DNA from: Stenopsyche tienmushanensis
Taxonomy: Eukaryota; Arthropoda; Insecta; Trichoptera; Stenopsychidae
Assembly (NCBI GenBank): GCA_008973525.1
Contig: WACJ01000331.1
Location: 186,001-250,000 of the forward strand
DNA length: 64,000 bases
Direction of reading: 5' to 3'
The translations under genes were made by a program, and so were the position numbers. This document shows, one piece after another, positions 59,187 through 64,000 of the stretch; positions within the stretch are counted from its first letter, which is position 1; each line of letters begins with the position of its first letter. Below the pieces are notes generated by a model that was given only the letters and a program-made list of their open reading frames with translations, was not told the origin of the DNA and made no database searches.

Positions 59187-60791
59187 ATGGTGCGCCACTC
59201 GCCTAAGAAGGTGGTCAGGGTGAGACATTCACCGCCCGCGTCGCGCGCTTCGTCTGCGTCCTCGTCAACATCGGAGGTTACTGTTCCTCCACCCCAGCAG
59301 TCTGACCTTCAATCGGGGTCTCGGTCTCCGCGATCCCCTATTGTCCCGCCCCCACTGATCCTACAGGTGCCTGAAGGGGCGCCTAAGAGAGCGCTTGAGC
59401 GCTCTCCCCCGGATCGCGTTGCGGACGATGGTGACCCTGGTGGGGTCTCCCCGCCGGAGAAGAGGCATCGTTGCAGGGATCCTGCGGGTGTGTCTGGTGG
59501 CCCCGCTTCGGCCTTGGCCTCGAAGTCATCGGTCGGCGCTCCGTCTGATCCTGGCTCCCCATCCGCTGCGACCCCGCTGGTGCCGGACGCTCTGCCGCCG
59601 GTCTACCCTAGAGTCGACTTTGAGGCCCGCAGTGAGGGCTTCAAGGAAAAAGTCGCTTTTTTGTCTAGTATATTTCAGGACCCCAGAAGCAGGATGTCTG
59701 GCGACACGAGGGCTGAAGGTCTCAGCGCTGTCGACTCCGTCAAGGAGTCGATTTTTGATGTTTTGTTGGCCTGCTCCCTTCAGGAAACAGCTTTGGAGAA
59801 GCTGAGAGCAGAATACCATAGGAAACTCCTCGAGTTGAACTTGGCCCGGTCTGCTCTGCCCTCTGTATCTCTGCCTCCGGTTGAGTCGGCGTCTTGGTCA
59901 TCGGTTGCGGCGCGAGGCCCTAACAGGTTTGCGGCTTCGCGAGATGCTCCGGACTTTCCCCCGCTCAGAAACAACAAGAGGATTCCAGTTGTGGGTGGGG
60001 GTGGGGCGTGGTTCACGCCTTCCCCCAGGCCTACCCTGATTGTTAGACCTAAGGATCCAGAGGCGGATAAGTCATACAAGGCCGTTTTGTCCGCGATGAG
60101 GGCCAATGTTGACCCCATCAAGGACGGAATGTTCGTCAAGCGAACCATCGAGGCAAGGAATGGGGGCGTCATCCTGATTCCCGACAGCACCAAGGGTGCA
60201 GAGAAGTGGCTGGACTGTCCAAAGCTGGCGTCAGCGGGCCTGACCGTGACGTCCCTGTCCGCGGCTTCCGACCCAAAAGTTCTCATTTCAGGCATCCCTG
60301 CGGACCTCTCGGAGGCGGAGATCATGGAGGGCCTTTTCAGCTCTATTGTGGCCCGCTTCCCCGACGCGATTGGGGGAGTGCAGGAGCTGATAAGAGCGTG
60401 CGTGACCCGATCATTGAAGGTTCCCTTGGGGAGGTCGTCCGCCACTATGATTTTGTCGGTCCCGGCGAGGATCAGACACATGCTGATTTCTTCGCCGAGG
60501 GTCTACCTGGGCTGGGTGTCCTGCCCGGTGGTCGATCACCTGCCGTGCACCCGATGTTTCAGGTGTCAGCAGTACGGGCACTACGTTGCTGCGTGCCCGG
60601 AGAAGGAGCCAACCTGTTCGTGCTGCGCAAAGGTGGGGCACGAGCACAAGGAGTGCACGGACAAGGGTGCGCAGGTTTGCGCCACTTGCAAGCGGATGGG
60701 TCAGCCCGACAATCACCGGACGGGGGCTCAGGAGTGTCCTGCTTACGCTGCTAGCGTGAGACGTCTCCTGAGCAGAACTAATTATCGGTAG
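59187..60791 (+). CDS. ORF1 gag-like protein of R1-G
   Basis: 534 residues from the first ATG in frame. N-terminus MVRHSPKKVVRVRHSPP with two HSP motifs, then APKRALERSPPDR (about residues 67-79) and GVSPPEKRHRCRD. The middle part is Ser/Pro-rich, then PRVDFEARSEGFKEKV and a helical segment. Conserved block: DFPPLRNNKRIPVVGGG, FVKRTIEARNGGVILIP, RSLKVPLGRSSATMILSVP. Zinc knuckles from about residue 457: CFRCQQYGHYVAAC, CSCCAKVGHEHKEC and CATCKRMGQPDNH....C. It ends SRTNYR. Uninterrupted; GC-rich codon use like R1-B. It shows what R1-B has lost. Confidence 0.92.
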   Translation: MVRHSPKKVVRVRHSPPASRASSASSSTSEVTVPPPQQSDLQSGSRSPRSPIVPPPLILQVPEGAPKRALERSPPDRVADDGDPGGVSPPEKRHRCRDPAGVSGGPASALASKSSVGAPSDPGSPSAATPLVPDALPPVYPRVDFEARSEGFKEKVAFLSSIFQDPRSRMSGDTRAEGLSAVDSVKESIFDVLLACSLQETALEKLRAEYHRKLLELNLARSALPSVSLPPVESASWSSVAARGPNRFAASRDAPDFPPLRNNKRIPVVGGGGAWFTPSPRPTLIVRPKDPEADKSYKAVLSAMRANVDPIKDGMFVKRTIEARNGGVILIPDSTKGAEKWLDCPKLASAGLTVTSLSAASDPKVLISGIPADLSEAEIMEGLFSSIVARFPDAIGGVQELIRACVTRSLKVPLGRSSATMILSVPARIRHMLISSPRVYLGWVSCPVVDHLPCTRCFRCQQYGHYVAACPEKEPTCSCCAKVGHEHKECTDKGAQVCATCKRMGQPDNHRTGAQECPAYAASVRRLLSRTNYR

Positions 60792-60813
60792 AAGCGGGCG
60801 CTCGGGGAGCGCC
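60792..60813 (+). promoter_or_regulatory. Hairpin just after the ORF1 stop of R1-G
   Basis: GGCGCT-CGGGG-AGCGCC, identical to that after ORF1 of R1-B. In R1-E the same place has GCAGGCGCCACGGGAGCCT, a weaker stem (AGGC/GCCT). Confidence 0.5.
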
Positions 60814-63800
60814 TAGAGTCATCAGATGCGCCCAGATCAACCTGGCCAGATCGAGAGTGGCCACCTCTGAATTGCGGAGGTTGGCGTGTGAGTTTTCACT
60901 CGACTTTATCTTGGTGCAGGAACCATATACTATAAACGGCTGCATCCCGGGTTTGGGTGACTCGGTATTCGTGGCGCTCCCGAGTCCCGCGGCTATGGCC
61001 GCGGTGGTGGTTACTAACAATAACTTTAAATGCATGCTCTTGACGAACGTATCCAGCGACTTCCATGTTTGCGTGCAGGTGGACGCCGGCTTTGGTCCCT
61101 TCTTTCTGTGTTCCTCCTATTTTAAATACTCTGATAGCCCTTCGGGACACATTGCGCGGCTGGATGAGATGCTGCGGACGGTGGGAGCGGCGTCTTCCGG
61201 CGCCATGGTGGTTGTTGGTGCCGATTGTAACCTTCGCTCTGCTCTGTGGGGCCCTTCGGGGGTCTCGGTGCGCTCCCCGGGGGATGTTAGACTGATGGAA
61301 GAATTTATATTCGCCAACGCCCTTCACATTCTGAACGACCCGAACAGCATTCCTACGTTTTCCGGTCCTGGGGGGGAGAGTCACATTGATGTGACGCTCA
61401 CCTCCCAATCCTTTATTAATAGGGTGGGGGAGTGGAGGGTGCATGACTCTGTCATTGCGTCCGACCACAACCTCATCACGTTCTCAATAAATCCTCGTCG
61501 TGATCCCTCACTAACTATTTCCAGCATTCCTAGGCGTTTTAGGGCTCGGGGGGACTTGGCGACGTTTGAGGACGACTGCAAGTGTGAGCTGCTGACTATG
61601 TCACAGAGGATGGACGCCCTTCTGGAGTCTGGTAAGGTTGACGAGGCGGTGGAAGCTGTCAGTGCGACTGTGGTGGGTTGCGCATCGAGATCTCTAGGTC
61701 GCGTTTCGTCCAAGAGGGTATCGCAGCCCCCGTGGTGGAGCGACGCGGTTGTGGCCGCGCGCCGGAATTTTATGAGAGCGAGAAAGGCATTTCAGGCCGC
61801 TCGCCGTACCCCTCCAGCTGTCTCTGCCTCTCGGGTGGTTCCTCCTGAGGCCCTCGCTATTTTGCACTGTAATTATAAGAAAGTACGTCTCATTTATACT
61901 CGTGTCATCGCTAAAGCCAAGCGCGATTCGTGGAGATCCTTTGTATCTAGAAACGTTGACTTTGGCCCTTGGGGCCCTGCTTATTACTCCGTGAAGCGCG
62001 CGATCATGTCCATTCCCTCGAACATTAGAGACCCTGTCACTGGGAGTTTTTCCACGAACATTGTGGATTCGACAAAAATCCTACTGGACACTTTGCTTCC
62101 TCAAGATGACCCTGATCGCGATTCTCCGGCCCATAGATTTATTAGAGCTGCTGCCGGAATAAACTTCTCGGTTCCGGACGCCCCGTTGCCCGGCGATGAC
62201 GAGATCTCTGAGGTCTTCTCTTCGCTGAGGGTGAGGAAGGCCCCTGGTCCCGATCGTGTGGATGGTCGGATGGCGCGCTGCATCTATTCGGGTGCGAGCG
62301 GGCTGTTTGGCAGTCTATATCGGGAGTGTTTCCGTCGCGGCATTTTTCCCGCTTGCTGGAAATTGGGACTGGCCGTCATTATTCCCAAACCAAAGGCTGG
62401 CAGGCCTCCCAGTGACCCTAAATCTTTCAGACTAATTGTTCTGCTGCCGATCCTTGGGAAGGTGTTGGAGAGGCTCATTTCAAAAAGATTGCGGGAGGTG
62501 GTTGAAATCAAGTCTCCGTTTTCGAATACTCAATTTGGCTTTCGGCCGGGTCGGTCCACTGCTGATGCGATCCTCCACCTCATTAGTGTGGTCGACAGTC
62601 ACCCCGGAGAGTATGTCTGCGTTGTGTTTTTTGACTTTGTTGGTGCATTTGACAATGCCTGGTGGGACGCCATTAGGTTGAAGCTGGGCCTCAAAGGAGT
62701 TCCGGCCAACCTGGTGGCCATCATCGGGAGCTATCTATCTAACAGATTTGTTGTCGCCGAGGCGGGCTCATCCGTTCTGCTGCATGAACTGACAAGGGGC
62801 TGCCCGCAGGGTTCGGTCCTTGGACCGACTCTGTGGAACGTCCTGCTTGACGACATTTTTGACCTCGACTTGCCTGTGGGCTGTTCCCTCACGGCATATG
62901 CGGATGACCTTGCGCTGATTGTCCGGGGTGCCTCTCGAGGATCGGGCCACGGACGCGGTTTCCGCTTTGTCGGAGTGGTGCGTGCTTAATAAGCTCGCGT
63001 TCGCTCCGGCGAAGACGTGCGCGATTCAGCTTTCGGGCCATTCAAGATGTCCGCCTCGCATCTATCTGGGAGGCTCTCCCATTACTTTTAAAACTTCCGT
63101 GTCCTATCTGGGGGTAACCCTGGGCGAGAGGTGCAGGTTTTCCATCCATTACAGGACTGCGCTGGAGAGAGCTAACGCTGCCTTCGCTAAAATGACAAGG
63201 ATCTCCGGGTCTGATTGGGGCATTGGTGGTGGTAACATGAAAATTCTTTACAACGCAATATTTTTAGGAATTTTCTGCTATGCGGCGGGTGTTTGGGCGA
63301 ATCGCCTCAATAACCCTGGCAGATCGGGCCTGCGTGGCCACGTGGACAGACCTGGTCCTCGTGGGATGGACCTCACCACCTCCAAGGCCATCTGTGCTGG
63401 TCAAAGGAGGGCTTTGATCAGCTTGACGAAGGCTTATAGGACTGTCTCAACCGCGGCACTGCCGGTTTTGGCCGGCGTGCTGCCACTGGATTTGCAGCTG
63501 CAACTGAGCGCGGCTGCGTACTGTTTCAAGAATGGCTTGCCGATATTCTTAGGTGATAGGGCAGTTGAAACATCCCTTCTGGATGGTCTCGAACCCACTG
63601 TAGAAGCACACGTTAGAATTTTAAAAAGGAGGGTGCTTGATGCTTGCTTAGTAATTTGGAATGACAGATGGTCGAAAGAGATGAATGGGGAGCATTTGCG
63701 AAAGTTTTTCCCTAACGTTAAATGCCGCTTGTCGTGTCGCTGGGTCGTTCCGGGTTACTGGACGTCCCAGTTCCTCACGGGACACGGGTGGTTCAAGCAC

Positions 63801-64000
63801 TCACTCCTTCGGTTTGGTCTTGAATGTCTTTCGGATTGTCCATGTTTGCACGCGGACATGACCGCCGATCACGTGCTTTGGTCATGTCCAGGCATGGACA
63901 CCGATCGAGAGGTTCTTCTGCGATGTGTCAGGGGTTCCGCTTCAGGACCTGTTGGGCACAGAGACCTTGTGGCTGGTCCCAAAGCCTTTAAGGCTTTTAA
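60794..64000 (+). pseudogene. ORF2 endonuclease/reverse transcriptase of R1-G, frameshifted
   Basis: Opens without AUG in the -1 frame (CAQINLARSRVATSEL). Endonuclease: DFILVQEPYT, VVVGADCNLRSALWG, SHIDVTLTS, SDHNLITF. Reverse transcriptase: KAPGPDRVDG, FRLIVLLPILGK, QFGFRPGRST, FDFVGAFDNAWWD, RGCPQGSVLGPTLWN, YADD (62897-62908). Right after RGAS, at about 62937, it lacks 11 bases present in R1-B, which shifts the frame and leads to a stop at 62989. The rest continues in another frame (LNKLAFAPAKTC, YLGVTLGERC, CPCLHADMTADHVLWSC) to the window edge. Confidence 0.9.

Larger units (their letters stand above)
58294..64000 (+). mobile_element. R1-G, lineage beta, incomplete at window end
   Basis: Has an 893-base 5' region, intact ORF1 and ORF2 with one frameshift; it runs off the window within the last part of ORF2 (equivalent to about 36552 in R1-B). 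It is very close to R1-B over the shared part. It starts directly against the broken ORF2 of R1-F without a 28S target. Confidence 0.88.

Overview
This is eukaryotic, AT-rich, repeat-dominated DNA, almost certainly from an insect or other arthropod. The main reason is a series of R1-clade non-LTR retrotransposons whose junctions carry the 14-bp 28S rRNA target TGTCCCTATCTACT, an arthropod-specific insertion habit. I see no host single-copy gene, tRNA or bacterial gene. The order of insect cannot be told from the window.

Left part (1-17000): a graveyard of DNA transposons. In order there are a broken hAT transposase, a gag-like fragment, a PIF/Harbinger transposase with a recognisable intron, a CGGBP1-like hAT fragment cut by a Harbinger-type MITE, piggyBac-type short elements, and a Penelope-like GIY-YIG fragment. 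Then comes a hAT-in-hAT nest: an outer element at 7517-16823 (8-bp duplication GTGCTGAT) and an inner one at 8123-16002 (8-bp duplication GACTAACC). The inner hAT holds a decayed transposase, a reverse-transcriptase scrap, a stretch resembling an R1 5' UTR, and a 331-bp tandem array present as a nine-unit and a two-unit version inside a large internal duplication.

Middle (17000-25138): a pogo/Tigger-like element (17002-23592) interrupted by an R1-clade retrotransposon (17081-23034, 16-bp target duplication, ORF1 intact, ORF2 with one frameshift), then another hAT remnant and AT-rich filler.

Right part (25139-64000): a degraded 28S rRNA fragment with an internal deletion leads into seven R1 copies (here A to G), all on the + strand and head to tail. 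The 14-bp target sits before copies A to F, so it separates A/B, B/C, C/D, D/E and E/F. Three lineages are mixed: alpha (A, C, D, F), beta (B, G) and gamma (E). A and D look full length with uninterrupted ORF1 and ORF2. D carries a piggyBac insertion in its 5' UTR. B and C are cleanly 5'-truncated. E has an ORF1 frameshift. F is chimeric at its 5' end and is cut off inside ORF2 by the start of G. G has a frameshift in its reverse transcriptase and runs off the window.

Each R1 would work alone: ORF1 is a nucleic-acid-binding gag-like protein with three zinc knuckles, and ORF2 carries an AP-type endonuclease, a reverse transcriptase and a terminal CCHC motif for target-primed insertion. The alpha 3' UTR holds three hairpins, two of them supported by compensatory base changes between copies. 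The 5' UTR has regularly spaced repeats. The ORF1/ORF2 junction differs by lineage.
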